A stretch of 64,000 nt of DNA from Azorinus chamasolen (GCA_963576725.1 OY755244.1:85059121-85123120); one strand, 5' to 3'. Shown: positions 10,054-20,529, counted from the first letter of the stretch. Numbers and translations are program-made. The notes: generated by a model not told the origin, from the sequence alone.

Positions 10054-10250
10054 ACAAGAGCACCACAAGCGGGTGCAAACGCTCGTCTGTTGTCATTGTC
10101 AAGATGAACATGCATACCAAAAATGAAGGTTGTAAATGAAAAATTGAAGAATTTATGGTCAATGTTAAGATTTCGGACTATGACAACGACGACGCGGACG
10201 CCGGAGTTACGACAATAGCTCGTGATTTCTTCGAAACAGACAAGCTAATA
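10054..10250. mobile_element. H1 Helentron-like non-autonomous element
   Basis: Starts ACAAGAGCACC and ends CAGACAAGCTAATA. Near the left end CGCTCGTCTGTTG is the inverted match of ACAGACAAGCT near the right end. Related copies are at 26780 and 38005. Short asymmetric ends with subterminal inverted repeats and no target-site duplication fit Helentron-derived elements; that class is inferred. Confidence 0.65.
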
Positions 10251-10384
10251 AAAAAATGTAAGAAAAGGAAATTCATTACCATGGAAAACAGTAGAGACTC
10301 AGATTATATGTGAACAGAGCTGTCTGATCTGGGTCTACTCCGTTAACAAAGGCAAACAAATGCAAGATCACCAAGACAGAGTTG

Positions 10385-10492
10385 TTAAGCCATGGAATGG
10401 CCAGTGCACTGGTATTTGCAAACAGTGAAGACCCAGATCATAGGGCCCCTAGATGAGCCCTTCGGTCAGGGTCTGCACTGTTTGTTATTTAA
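10385..10492. mobile_element. T4/T8-type MITE, partial
   Basis: TTAAGCC, core GCAAACAGTGAAGACCCAG to TCTGCACTGTTTG, terminal TTAA shared with the next T3. Flanks are truncated. Confidence 0.6.
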
Positions 10493-10718
10493 CCCTTTCC
10501 TCCATAAATACGCCTTTCTACGCCTCTGTAAAAGTCACCTGTTGAAACCATTGTGACAAATAGAGCATCTGCTCCTAAGGAGCAAATGCTCTATTTATCA
10601 CAATGGTTTCAGAACTACAAAATTCTAAAATTTTCCCTTTTCTGTAGTTAAAGCTCCTTTTCGGTATATTTATTCGAAGAGGTTGGATCTAAAACTAGCC
10701 AATGAGGGAATAGGTTAA
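10489..10718. mobile_element. T3 MITE
   Basis: TTAACCCTTTCCTCC to GAATAGGTTAA. Palindrome with two mismatches and a 2-bp shorter centre (GCTCCTAAGGAGC). Confidence 0.95.
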
Positions 10719-10979
10719 AATCCTGTAGCCTATTTTACTCTTTCATACTGTATGGACTATATATAAACCATTATGAGCAACAATGGACTACTCCACTATG
10801 AACATTCAGCGTTGATATGGTTAAATCTATAGGTTTTGTCATTGATAAATATACTAGTGCTAATATCTGTTGATCTCCTGCAATAAATTTCTGAATTTCA
10901 AGAGAAAACTAAAATTTATATTCATTATAACTAGATGGCTTTTCCCCCTACAGCCTGAGATTGAAAATCATTGACAAAC

Positions 10980-11153
10980 CTGTCTGAGATCTGTGGTAAA
11001 CTCCTGATAAATCTGTTTGATACCAAACTCATCATACATCAAGTCAAAGATGTGTACAATAATACGCTCAAATGCTTTGCACTGATAGGTTAAAACATCA
11101 AGAATGAAAGATGCTTTCCTGAAACGAGATCTTGATTGTGAATACTCCGGTCT
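10980..11153 (-). CDS. Possible internal exon of an unidentified host gene
   Basis: On the minus strand an open frame of about 58 codons runs from a CTAG acceptor-like site to CAG followed by GTTTGT, a good 5' splice donor (exon end at 10980). The protein it would give is mixed-composition and gene-like (contains SRFRKASFILDVLTYQ, then CKAFERIIVH and DLMYDEFGIK), unlike the MITE-derived frames, and it overlaps no repeat family here. The frame extends six bases further to an ATG at 11159, but a TGA lies upstream of that, so an internal exon is more likely than a start. I do not recognise the family. No partner exon is identified with confidence. Confidence 0.35.
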
Positions 11154-11232
11154 AGTCATATGATATCAGATGCTGAATGAATGGACCCGTTTAACTAAAT
11201 GGTTTACTTTCATCACCATAAATTAATTTCTT

Positions 11233-11576
11233 TTAACCCTTTCCCTGTTCTATGTTTATTACAAATTCCAATACATACTGAATATTCATGGACAAAAGAG
11301 TTATAATGAAATATGGAAGGTGGAGCATTGTTGCCTTTCAGAAAGAACAAAATCAGATCTATCAAATTCCATTAGCAAACAGAGCAGACTCTGATTAGAC
11401 AGCTCCTATAGGACCAATCTGATCTAAGGGTCTGCTCTGTTTGTTCATGATATAATATAGATATGATTCAACAATTTTTGCCATTTTTGCTTATGTCTAT
11501 GTACTATTATCAGAAAATAATCTAAATAATAGTCATGAATTTATTTTTAACATGAATATTAATGGAGAAATTTTAA
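11233..11576. mobile_element. T1/T2 chimeric MITE
   Basis: First half is a clean T1 long end (TTAACCCTTTCCCTGTTC to CCATTAGC), then the shared core. Second half is the T2 long end (TGATATAATATAGATATGATTC to CATGAATATTAATGGAG). Two long halves make it about 344 bp instead of about 240. Confidence 0.85.
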
Positions 11577-11690
11577 ATATAATACTAATACTTAAGACTA
11601 AGCTACCTTATAAGATACCAGTAGCTGTCCATTAGTTATCTGGACTACAATTAATTAACCAAATATTCTAAGAAGACAGGCTGACTACAA

Positions 11691-11888
11691 TTAACACTTT
11701 GAATGCCAGACACGCGTACACCATCATTTTCAAACAGTGTAGATCCAGATCAGAGGTTTCCTACAGTTGCCTTATTGTTAGAGTCTGCACTGTTTGTCAT
11801 TCAAAATCCTCTAGCAAGTTTAACCCTTTCATATTGAGTGGCCCTGATGGGCTAGTCCATCCTGAAAGTTCAGTATTGAACGGGTTAA
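11691..11888. mobile_element. T8 MITE
   Basis: TTAACACTTTGAATGCCAG, core CAAACAGTGTAGATCCAG, TGTCATTCAAAATCCTC, then CAGTATTGAACGGGTTAA. It abuts the next T4 through a common TTAA. Confidence 0.8.
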
Positions 11889-12097
11889 CCCTTACAGTGC
11901 GGGACACGAGTCACTAATGTCCTTTGCAAACACTGTAGACCCAGATGAGAGGGCTCCTGGAGGAGCCCTCTCATCAGGGTCTGCACTGTTTGTCATGTTA
12001 CAATGTTTTATAGAAAAATCCCTAAATATTCACTATAAGCTTGACCTGTTTGAATTTTGGAATAGTCCATTTAAAAATTCAGCGTTGTAAGGGTTAA
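11885..12097. mobile_element. T4 MITE, reference copy
   Basis: TTAACCCTTACAGTGCGGGAC, core GCAAACACTGTAGACCC mirrored as GGTCTGCACTGTTTG, AAATATTCACTATAAGC, and CAGCGTTGTAAGGGTTAA. Both ends intact. Confidence 0.9.
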
Positions 12098-12227
12098 ACA
12101 ACAACAGCAGGCCAATTCAGTAATGAAATTGGTCAGAACTAATGAGCTACTGCAAGGGATCGACTCACAACTGACATATGGTACCCACACTAGCAGTAGG
12201 GCTCAAGTTTGTCCTTCTATACAGTTA

Positions 12228-12305
12228 GTTAACCAATTCCCTGTTAAACATTCATGTAAGAAATAATGACATCATGAATATTTATTAGCTGATTTTTTAT
12301 GTTAA
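12228..12305. mobile_element. T2 MITE end fragment
   Basis: TTAACCAATTCCCTG, ATTCATGTAAGAAATAATG and ACATCATGAATATTTATTAG only; the core is missing. Confidence 0.65.
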
Positions 12306-12339
12306 CTTTTCAAGGGAATCTTTTGCACTGGCTAGATAT

Positions 12340-12561
12340 TTAACCCAATTGCGCCCAGTGGATTCTTCCAAGTTTATTTACTGGATTAGTCCATTTTTAT
12401 CTAAGGGGTGCCTGGCCTAAATTTTCAATTTCGTTTTGTTTTATATTGAAATCAGTAAACAGTGTAGACTCTGATCAGACGCCGCATTATGCGGCGTCTG
12501 ATCAGAGTCTACACTGTTTGCCTATGTCCCAAATATGGGATCGTGGGAGCAAATGGGTTAA
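12340..12561. mobile_element. T9 MITE with near-perfect palindrome
   Basis: TTAACCCAATTGCGCCC to AAATGGGTTAA. The core at 12457-12519 is an uninterrupted inverted repeat (AAACAGTGTAGACTCTG, centre GCCGCATTATGCGGC). The only copy in the window; the lack of arm mismatches suggests recent mobility or ongoing arm homogenisation. Confidence 0.85.
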
Positions 12562-12706
12562 TGACAAATCAAATGTATCACTTGAACTTGCAAACAGTGT
12601 AGATCCAAATCAGAAGGCCACTTTCAGCTAATTCAACAAATGTATGAAATATGCCTGGCAATACAGACGAACCATCAAGTTGTCTCAGCAACAACAATTT
12701 GCACCC

Positions 12707-12890
12707 TTAACCATTTTCTCATGCATATTTATACAAAACATGATATCATGAATATAATTTTTACAATGAGATATGAAAACAGTAAATTTCAGCCACTGCA
12801 GACTATTAGTTCATTAGCAAACAGAGAAAACCCTGATCAAAGGACTCCTACAGGAGAAATCTGACCTGGGTCTACTCTGTTTGCAAAGTG
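12707..12890. mobile_element. T2 MITE, diverged
   Basis: TTAACCATTTTCTCATGC, ATATCATGAATATAAT, core GCAAACAGAGAAAACCC to GTTTGCAAAG; short end lost. Confidence 0.65.
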
Positions 12891-12993
12891 TTTCAAGATT
12901 AGTTCTAAATTTCAAACAGGGATAAAAAGACAGATCAACTGACAGATAGACTGAATCCAAACAAAAGTTGCCTCAGATGACATTGGTAGGATA

Positions 12994-13243
12994 TTAACCC
13001 TTCGCTTGCTATTCTCATCAATATACCTACCTGTAAATAGTGAAGACCCAGATGAGACAGCTCCTGCAGGAGCTGTCTCATCAGGGTCTTCACTATTTAC
13101 AAGTTGATTGTGTAACCAGTGTACTCCACAGCAGTGACTGCACAGCGAAATATGTGTACATAGTGAAGATATATGTAATTATACAACAGGGCATGGGTAA
13201 AGAAGGAGACATGTATTTTAAAATTCAGCAAGCGAAGGGTTAA
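12994..13243. mobile_element. T5 MITE
   Basis: TTAACCCTTCGCTTGC to GCAAGCGAAGGGTTAA, so the terminal inverted repeat is longer than in T1-T4. Core at 13032-13101 is a 70-bp near-perfect palindrome (TGTAAATAGTGAAGACCC). A second copy at 42802 is very similar over its whole length. Confidence 0.9.
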
Positions 13244-13278
13244 TAACAGAAGACTCAAATAACCAATTTTCAATTAGA

Positions 13279-13334
13279 CTATCAAACACCGTAGATCAAG
13301 ATGAGCTAGCTCTTGAGCTAGCCACTGGTGTTTG
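13279..13334. repeat. Small foldback scrap
   Basis: CAAACACCGTAGATC ... GAGCTAGCTCTTGAGCTAGC ... GTGTTTG resembles the common MITE core with a different centre. No ends seen. Confidence 0.45.
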
Positions 13335-13681
13335 TTTCAATATGAGAGAAATTTCCTAGCCCCCATCATGGTTGATAAAATGGCAAGTACATACATTCGA
13401 TATTTACCAAATGTCTAATTGATCATCTAATTCCACAGCTGACTGTTGGCTGATCCAGTATCTACTCCACTTCCTATCAATTCCATTATATCACAGAACG
13501 GTACATTGGACGGAAATATCCCCAGGGAAATAAATGAAAATCAGCAAATTAGAGTTAGAAAATAGACTCGCTACTCTGTCACAGTAGGACACCATGTAAA
13601 GAAATAATCATTTCCTATATATATGAGTCCATTATCATTTATATAGATAAAGGGAAAATTTAGTATTCAGTATACAATGAA

Positions 13682-13860
13682 ACAAGAGGGCCAGAATGGC
13701 CCTGACATCGCTCACCAGACAATCAGAGGAGAAGATTTTCAAAGTTTTCACTATTATGTTTCTATAGAAAACTAGCCGGCCCTGAGGTGTGCCAATTTTG
13801 ACCCCAAGGGCATAATTTATATAGCTTTTGTAGAGGACCTCAAGTGAATAGAAATTAAAG
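13682..13860. mobile_element. H2 Helentron-like element, 5' part
   Basis: Starts ACAAGAGGGCCAGAATGGCCC (short hairpin) then TCGCTCACC. Continues with AATTTTGACCCCAAGGGC and CATAATTTATATAGC, shared with 15068-15519, then stops near 13860. Confidence 0.7.
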
Positions 13861-14057
13861 AAAAATGTAAATGTAAACATATTATAACAATGTAAATCTA
13901 AAGAAGGTCATATAAAAAAGTATGTATAGCATCTCCCTGGGCAAAATGGTTGAATTTCAGAAAGAATAAATTAATCTATACTTATGTTCAAAATTTCAGA
14001 TATTTTCATTATACCTTCTACATGAGTTCATATTATTACTCATATCTTAACTTATTT

Positions 14058-14299
14058 TTAACCCTTCACCTGTTCGATGTTTATTCAAAATTTCAATATC
14101 TACTGAATATTCATGGACAAAATAGTTATAATGAAAAATAGAAAGTGTAGCCATTTTAGAAAGTAATGAAAAACATCTTTCAAATTCCATTAACAAACAG
14201 AGTAGGCCCTAATCAGACAGCTGCTAAAGGAGCCGCCTGATCTGGGTCTGCTCTGTTTGCAAATGCATGAAAAGGCATTTATATGAGGGAAAGGGTTAA
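14058..14299. mobile_element. T1 MITE
   Basis: TTAACCCTTCACCTG to ATATGAGGGAAAGGGTTAA, complete, with a few core mismatches (CTGCTAAAGGAGCCGCC). Confidence 0.9.
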
Positions 14300-14367
14300 G
14301 TAAACGTATTATGAGTACATTGTATATTGTACACAAAAATGGAAATAATGTAATGCAATTTGCACTA

Positions 14368-14478
14368 TATAATATCATAAGAGCAGACTGATCATATGGC
14401 TACTAAATGAGCCATCTAATATGGGTCTACTCTGTTTGCAATGGTGTAGAAATGCATAATTATGGAGTAAAGGGTTAA
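14368..14478. mobile_element. T2 MITE, half copy
   Basis: Enters at CATAAGAGCAGACTG, keeps the decayed foldback, and ends ATGGAGTAAAGGGTTAA. The long end is missing. Confidence 0.75.
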
Positions 14479-14578
14479 TTGTCTGTGCAATAGGCCAGAT
14501 CTAAAAATATCAGTTGTCTACCCAGAAGGGAGGCAATCCAGTTGTTATCAAAAGTGCAAAGGGAGACCTAGCACAGTT

Positions 14579-14637
14579 TGGATTCTGATCTGATGCATAT
14601 GTAACTTCAAGTTACATATGTGTCAGATCAGAATCCA
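14579..14637. repeat. Palindrome of about 59 bp, unassigned
   Basis: TGGATTCTGATCTGATGC and GCATATGTAACTTC on one side mirrored by AAGTTACATATGTGTC and AGATCAGAATCCA, one mismatch pair. It resembles a MITE core but matches no other family here. Confidence 0.7.
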
Positions 14638-15067
14638 ATATTGTACTTCATAATTGTTTTGTACAAGAGAGTTAATTGTAAGATTGACATGTATTAAAAA
14701 ACAATGTGAACAATCTTAGACAAGCAGACAACAATTCTGAAGCAGACATATAATACTGATAAAGAATGCTACATCATAGAACACTTGACTTGTATTCAGC
14801 TGAACTTCACAAAGATATACTGATAAGACTCTATATTGATATCTGAGAGCTTAATGCAGGACATAGATATGCAAAGAGCATTTTGAGAATTATCCACTTA
14901 GTTTTCTCAATCTAAAATGAGTGTTTGTTATTTATTTGGCTAAACACAATTTCTACTCTACTGATCAGACTAAGGGTAAAACTTGCACAAACACTAGAAC
15001 TGGCTATACTAGGTCAGTCTCCCCTCTGAGTAAAGATAAGATGCTTAAAAGTGCAGTCAGCTTCAAG

Positions 15068-15519
15068 TTTGCTAGAAAACTGGCCACCCTTTGGTGGAGC
15101 CAATTTTGACCCCAGGGGCATAATTTATATAACTTTTGTAGAGGACCTGAACATGATGTTATGTGCCAAATATGAAAGTTGAGAACCTTCCAGTTTCAGA
15201 GAAGAAGATTTTCAAAGTTTTACTATATATTTCAATAGAAAACAAGGCACCCCTGGGGCGGGGCCAATTTTGACCCTAGGGGCATAATTTATATAACTTT
15301 TGTAGGGGACCTACAGATGATGCTATGTACCAAAGATGAAAGCTGAGAACCCTGTAGATTCAGAGGAGAAGATTTTTAAAGGTTCAAATTGTTGACGCCC
15401 GACGACGGACGACGGACGACGCACGACGCACGACGGACGACGCACGACGACGGACGACGGACATCAGGCGATCACAAAAGCTCACCCTGAGCACAAAAGT
15501 GCTCTGGTGAGCTAAAAAA
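15068..15519. mobile_element. H2 Helentron-like element, 3' part
   Basis: Two internal copies of an AATTTTGACCC / CATAATTTATATAACTTTTG unit, then a simple GACGACGGACGACG tract (15400-15461), then a strong terminal hairpin 15479-15513 (AGCTCACC ... GCAC AAAA GTGC ... GGTGAGCT) followed by AAAAAA. A hairpin just before a CTAA-type end is a Helitron feature. Confidence 0.7.
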
Positions 15520-15645
15520 TGAGCAACAAACCAGACTTTACTCTAATAAACCAAATCTACCACACTACTCCTAAGTATTCGGACACCCAGTCTTCCTCGG
15601 TGAGTCTTCACCGGTTTGTACAGCTAAATCATTAAATATGTGACA

Positions 15646-15892
15646 CCTGGTTTACTCGTTAAATATGCCTTTGCAAGCAGAGTTGACCCACATTAGACAG
15701 CTCCATTAGGAGCCCTCTGATCAGGTATTATGCTCTGTTTGCTTGATATAATATGTATTATGATTCTACAGTTTCTTCCAAGACCAAAGTTCCTGTGCCC
15801 TAATAATTATGCTAAAATTAATGACAATTAATCTAATGAATATTCATGATGTCATTTTTTCTTACATGAATATTCATGAAGTAAAGGGTTAA
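15646..15892. mobile_element. T2 MITE
   Basis: Start decayed (CTGGTTTACTCG), core GCAAGCAGAGTTGACCC, long end with two TGAATATTCATGA motifs, terminal GTAAAGGGTTAA. Confidence 0.8.
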
Positions 15893-15934
15893 ATTAGATT
15901 GATATAGTAGCAAATAATGTAGACCCTGGCCCTT

Positions 15935-16163
15935 TTAACTCTTTCCTCCATAGGCTATTTTTAGACCAAACCTCTTTGAATGAATCTACCCAAAAGGACC
16001 ATTAACTAGAGAAAAGTAAAATTTTAGAATTTTGTAGTTTGAAACCATTGTGATAAATAGAGCATTTGCTCCTGTAGGAGGAAATGCTCTATTTATCATA
16101 ATGGTTTCAAGAAGTGGTTATTACCAAGGCGTAGAAAGGCGTATTTATGGAGGAAAGGGTTAA
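15935..16163. mobile_element. T3 MITE
   Basis: TTAACTCTTTCCTCC to GGAGGAAAGGGTTAA, palindrome nearly intact (one GGAGGAAAT change), orientation opposite to the 2456 copy. Confidence 0.95.
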
Positions 16164-16228
16164 CTGACAAATATTTAACTCTTCTCAGTGACCATTTTCT
16201 AAAGCCACCTTTAATTTAACCATCATTT

Positions 16229-16464
16229 TTTACCCGTTCGCTTCATGAATATTAATATAATGATATCATGAATATTAATTAGCTGATTTTTTCTAATGAA
16301 ATGGGAACACAGGAATGGCAGACACTGTAGAATCAGACCTCTATTATTTCAAAAGTAAACAGAGAAGACCCTGGTCAGACTGCTCCTACAGGATCCATCT
16401 GATCTGGGTCTTTTATGTTTGCAAAAGGCACTAAAAGACGAATTCTATGGAAAAAAAGGGTTAA
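16229..16464. mobile_element. T2 MITE
   Basis: TTTACCCGTTCGCTTCATG, ATATCATGAATATTAATTAG, core TAAACAGAGAAGACCC, terminal AAAAAAGGGTTAA. Confidence 0.8.
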
Positions 16465-16544
16465 AGCAGGAATACATATACAATGTATACATTTTTATTT
16501 TTGTAGAATATTTGTTTGTTAAAGCATAAACTAAACAGAAGAAT

Positions 16545-16782
16545 TTAACACATTATCCCCTAGTGACGCATTTTTGCGTATCTGTATAAGTCACTTTATG
16601 AAACCATTGTAATAAATAGAGCATTTGCTCCTATAGGAACAAATGATTTACTTATCACAATGGTTTCAAACTTTCAATACTACACAATTCTAAAATTTTC
16701 CTTTTCTCTAGTTAATACTCCTTTTCGGTAGATACATTCAAAGAGGTTGGGTCTAAAAATAGCCTATGAGGTAATGAGTTAA
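16545..16782. mobile_element. T3 MITE
   Basis: TTAACACATTATCCCC to GGTAATGAGTTAA. One palindrome arm carries several substitutions (ACAAATGATTTACTTATC), which is unusual for this family. Confidence 0.9.
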
Positions 16783-17012
16783 ACACTAGTAACCTAACCA
16801 GGTCTCTGGTTTACCCTACAACCATTTTACATTACCAAGCTACATGAATCAATGCTTATCTGTCTCTGATAATCTTCCCTTCAGTACTAGTGGTCTCTTC
16901 ATTGGTGTTCCCCCACTAGCCATTTGGATGTGAGGTGGCCAAGGTACAGGTTTCTTTACAACAGCTATAAAATCAAATTGGCTAGAAAATTCTCATATGA
17001 TAGCAATCATTA

Positions 17013-17214
17013 TGTAACCCTTTCCTAGTCACTTTTAAAAACCATTGTGATAAATAGAGCAATAATTGCTCCACAAGAGCAAATGCTCTATTTATCACAA
17101 TGGTTTCAAAACTACACAATTCTAAAATTTTCCTTTTCTCTAGTTAATGGTCCTTTTTGGTAGATTCATTTAAAGAGGTTTGATCTAAAAATAGCATATG
17201 AGGGAATGGGTTAA
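17013..17214. mobile_element. T3 MITE, short flank deleted
   Basis: GTAACCCTTTCC goes almost directly into AACCATTGTGATAAATAG. The centre is changed (AATAATTGCTCCACAAGAGC). Long flank and terminal GGTTAA intact. Confidence 0.85.
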
Positions 17215-17939
17215 CCCATTACCTGATGATGAAGAAAGAAACTAGAAAATTGACTCAATCAGAGAGGGCACCCTGCGGATGATCTTTTGTTGAATATGGC
17301 ATTTTTGATAAAATGAAGGGCAGATAACTCTAGACATGTTGATCTCATTCAACCCAAAAACTATAGGCATCTTCCTCTGATGATACTTAACGCATCTGCC
17401 CTGGATTAATATATGAAACCAATAGTGTGAAGTACTATTTGAGTTGTTATTATGTCACATCAAAAGTGTTGACAAAAGTTTATGGCATTTTGGATGAATC
17501 AAGGGCAGATAACTCTAGATATAGTAATCCGATTCAACCCAAAAGCTATAGGTATCTTCCTCTGATGATGGATGGATCAAGGGCAGATAACTCTAGACAT
17601 AGTGATCTGATTCAACCCTGTTTGAGTTATCGCGTCACATCAAAATTGTTGACGGATGGAAGGATGGATGGACGGACAGACAGACAGAAAATGTGATTCC
17701 TTCAGGGCTCCTGCATTTTCAATGCAGGGCCCTAATATTTATATCATTAAGAAGTTGACTTTTATAATGGCATATGAACAAAGATTGTTTGGTTATGGCA
17801 GAAATTATATAGACACAGGTCTGTAACAAATATTTTATTCCTATAAGCAAACAGAGCCATGATGAGACTGCTCTGGGTCTACTCTGTTTCCAACGGTTAC
17901 AAACAGTATCTCTTTCGCAAGTTAAGGGTCGTAGGTTAA
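17211..17939. mobile_element. T2 MITE split by an H3 element
   Basis: TTAACCCATTACCTGATGATGA at the left continues, after about 500 bp, with TATTTATATCATTAAGAAG, the normal next T2 sequence, then a decayed core and GTAGGTTAA. Inferred host of the H3 insertion. Confidence 0.65.
17233..17735. mobile_element. H3 element with internal repeats and terminal hairpin
   Basis: Three internal copies of a unit with GGGCAGATAACTCTAGA and TTCAACCC, a GGATGGACGGACAGACAGAC tract at about 17650-17690, and a 3' hairpin GGGCTCCTGCA / TGCAGGGCCC then TAATA. Hairpin-terminated end and simple-repeat core resemble Helitron-type non-autonomous elements; the left end is approximate. Confidence 0.55.
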
Positions 17940-18131
17940 ACGATTATAAAACGGAAATGAAAATTAATGAGCTACTGAGTTCACAGCATGTAAACCTTCT
18001 CATATGATCTTTTATCCAAATCATATAATGAATGCTATCCATTACACTCTGGCTTCAGGCAGGTTACCTTGCCAAAAGTGAATCTTTTCAAACTCTTATT
18101 TTCAGAGTGGAATATTACAGCCCATCAATGT

Positions 18132-18296
18132 TTAACTATAGAGTACATTCAGTTTTAAAAGTTTAAATCTGCTAGAGGGCTCTGACTGACAAACAGTGCA
18201 GACCCTGATTAGAGGGCTCCTCTAGGAGCCCTCTGATCTGGGTCTACACCGTTTCGAAATGACGGGTGTATGCGTTGCCCGAATACAAAGGTTTAA
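18132..18296. mobile_element. T8 MITE
   Basis: TTAACTATAGAGTACATTC, core ACAAACAGTGCAGACCC with perfect GGGCTCCTCTAGGAGCCC centre, then GGTGTATGCG and AAGGTTTAA. Opposite orientation to 11691. Confidence 0.75.
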
Positions 18297-18699
18297 TTCT
18301 GCAGAGCATGATTTAGTGGGGCCCTCAGACTTGCCATTTCACTGACTGGTTTATTATTTGTTCTTTGATGAAATAAATTTGTATATAAATTGGTTATGAA
18401 AATATATGATGAGATAATATAGATATTAAAAAGTCCGCACTAAATCTTCATCACAAACACCGGTCCTCTCTAATAACTTTCTCATATTGCTCGGGCTTCT
18501 CTTAAGCTATGTTTTGTGAGAAAATGATTAAATCTCATCTGTTTGTCAATTATGCTAGGTGTTCCTATCTCAGTGATCCATCTCTCTATCTGCATATGAT
18601 CTCTTTGAGAATGCAAATGAATGCCAAGTCTTTTGGATTCCAACATGATCCAAACAAGCACTCAAGCCCATTCATATTAGTGCTAATGAAGGGTAGCAG

Positions 18700-19130
18700 G
18701 CTTATCCTTTTATTCCATAGATACACCTTTTAAAATGCCTTTGAAAACAGTGCAGACCCAGATCAGACAGCTACTGTAAGAGATGTACAGTAAAACCTCT
18801 CTATAACAGCCACTGAATTGTGTTAATTGGTTGGTATTTAGGGCAGGTGGCTGCTTAAAGCAATGTGAAAGTAGAACAGAACGCTCCTATAGGAGCATTC
18901 TGTTTTACTTTCACCTTGCTTTAAGCAGCCACCTGCCTTTAACACAAAATGCTTGATGTAATTTAATGGCCGTTATAGAGAGGTTTTACTGTATGATCAT
19001 GGTCAGCTGTTTGCTAATCGAATAATATATTGATCTGATTTGACAGGTTCTGCCATGGTCGGAACATCCAGTGTTCATATATCATACTATTAGAAAATCA
19101 AATATCATTGATATTCATGTCATTATTTCA
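18700..19130. mobile_element. T2 MITE split by PG1
   Basis: CTTATCCTTTTATTCC to AAGAGATG, then PG1, then GATCATGGTCAGCTGTTTGC to ATATTCATGTC. The PG1 lies within the T2 palindrome. Confidence 0.8.
18788..18991. mobile_element. PG1 pogo/Tigger-like MITE
   Basis: CAGTAAAACCTCTCTATAAC at one end and its inverse at the other, with TA immediately outside both ends (18786-18787, 18992-18993). Nearly the whole element is an inverted repeat: AGGCAG..GGTGGC..GCTTAAAGCA..GTGAAAGTA..ACAGAACGCTCC. TA duplication and CAGT termini fit the pogo branch of Tc1/mariner; no transposase inside. Confidence 0.9.
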
Positions 19131-19370
19131 TAACCCTTTACTCCATAGCCTTTCCATGTCTTTGCAAACAAAGTAGACCCAGATCTGATGGCTCCTATAG
19201 GAGCCGTCTGATCAGGGTCTAGTGTTTGCTTATCATACAATATAGATATGATTCTACAGTTTCTGCCATGGCAAAAAATTCCTGTCTTCATGTAGTACCA
19301 TTATAAAATTCAATCTTATTAATATTGATGTGATTATTTCTTACACAAATATTCATAAGGAAATTACTAT
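19128..19370. mobile_element. T2 MITE
   Basis: ATAACCCTTTACTCC, core GCAAACAAAGTAGACCC with one arm shortened (GGGTCTAGTGTTTGC), CTGCCATGGCA, end AATATTCATAAGG. Terminal TTAA lost on both sides. Confidence 0.8.
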
Positions 19371-19852
19371 AACCCTTTACTTGACAGAGATGACTCTTAA
19401 TGCATTTGCAAACAGAGTACTCTGACCCAGACCAGACAGCTCCTGAATAAACAGTGTCTGATCAGGGTCTGTTAGCTCATGGTATAATATAGATCTGAGT
19501 CTACAGTATATACCACAGGTAACACATTCTGAGGTCTTTAACCCATTACCTCATAGGCTATTTTTAGACCCAACCTTTTTGAATAAATCTACCGAAAAGG
19601 AGCAGCTATTAAAGAAAATGGCACTTTTAGAACTGTGTAGTTTTTAAACCATTGTGATAAATAGAGCATTTGCTCCATAGAAGCAAATGCTCTATTTATC
19701 ACAATGGATTCAGAAAGTAAATTTTACTGAGGATTCAAAAGGTGTCAATATGAGGGAATGGGTTAAATTTGCTATTATAAAACTTCACCAAATTAATTAA
19801 TATTCATGATGTCACTATTTCTTACATAAATATTCATCAGGTAAAGGTTTAA
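19369..19852. mobile_element. T2 MITE split by T3
   Basis: Left part ATAACCCTTTACTTGAC to TGAGGTC, right part ATTTGCTATTATAAAAC to GGTAAAGGTTTAA. The interruption is exactly a T3 with TTAA on both sides. Confidence 0.85.
19538..19766. mobile_element. T3 MITE nested in T2
   Basis: TTAACCCATTACCTC to GGAATGGGTTAA, palindrome CATTGTGATAAATAGAGC with centre GCTCCATAGAAGC. Later than its host. Confidence 0.95.
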
Positions 19853-20270
19853 AACTTCTATCACTCGAAACAACTGAAGACTGCAAAATTAATAAAACTG
19901 TCCTACCGGAGTCACCTGATCTGGGTCAACTCTGCTTGCAAAGGCTGGGATAGGCAGCTCTATCATGTACTGGCTTCGCAGTTATAACTGAGCAGCTTGG
20001 TAGAAAATAAATTGCAAACAACTGGTTAGTACCAAATGTCAAACCTATTTAACTGTGCTAGTGTTTGCTTTGTTACAGAAAACACCCTCTCACCTAATCT
20101 GGAGTGGATTAGCCTTCAGTTAACGTGTTAAAAGCCTAAAATTAAACATGCTTATGTAGCTGATGGTAATTATGTATCTGTTCGCGGCATTTATTATGCA
20201 AGATGGGAAACAGGCATGTCAAGCAAGTGGGGTCCAGCTGAGTAAACTTAACGCTGGAAGATTTTGGCTT

Positions 20271-20503
20271 TTAACCCTTTCCTCCATAAATACGCCTTTC
20301 TACGCCTCTGTAAAAATCACTTTTTGAAACCACTGTGATAATTAGAGCATTTGCTCCTGTAGGAGCAAATGCTCTATTTATCACAATGGTTTCAATACTA
20401 CAAAATTAAAAAAAAAAAATCCTTTTCTCTAGCTAATGCTCCTATTTGGTTGATTTATTCAAAGAGGTTGGATCTAAAAATAGCCTATGAGGGTATGGGT
20501 TAA
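20271..20503. mobile_element. T3 MITE
   Basis: TTAACCCTTTCCTCC to GGTATGGGTTAA with a run of A in the long flank (20408-20420) and a perfect palindrome centre (GCTCCTGTAGGAGC). Confidence 0.95.
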
Positions 20504-20529
20504 ATACTCCTTATTCTAAAACAACCCAA

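Noticed and set aside
12457..12519. Strong hairpins that look like bacterial terminators or microRNA precursors
   Set aside because: They are cores of multi-copy TTAA MITEs; small-RNA production is possible but the sequence gives no evidence of it.
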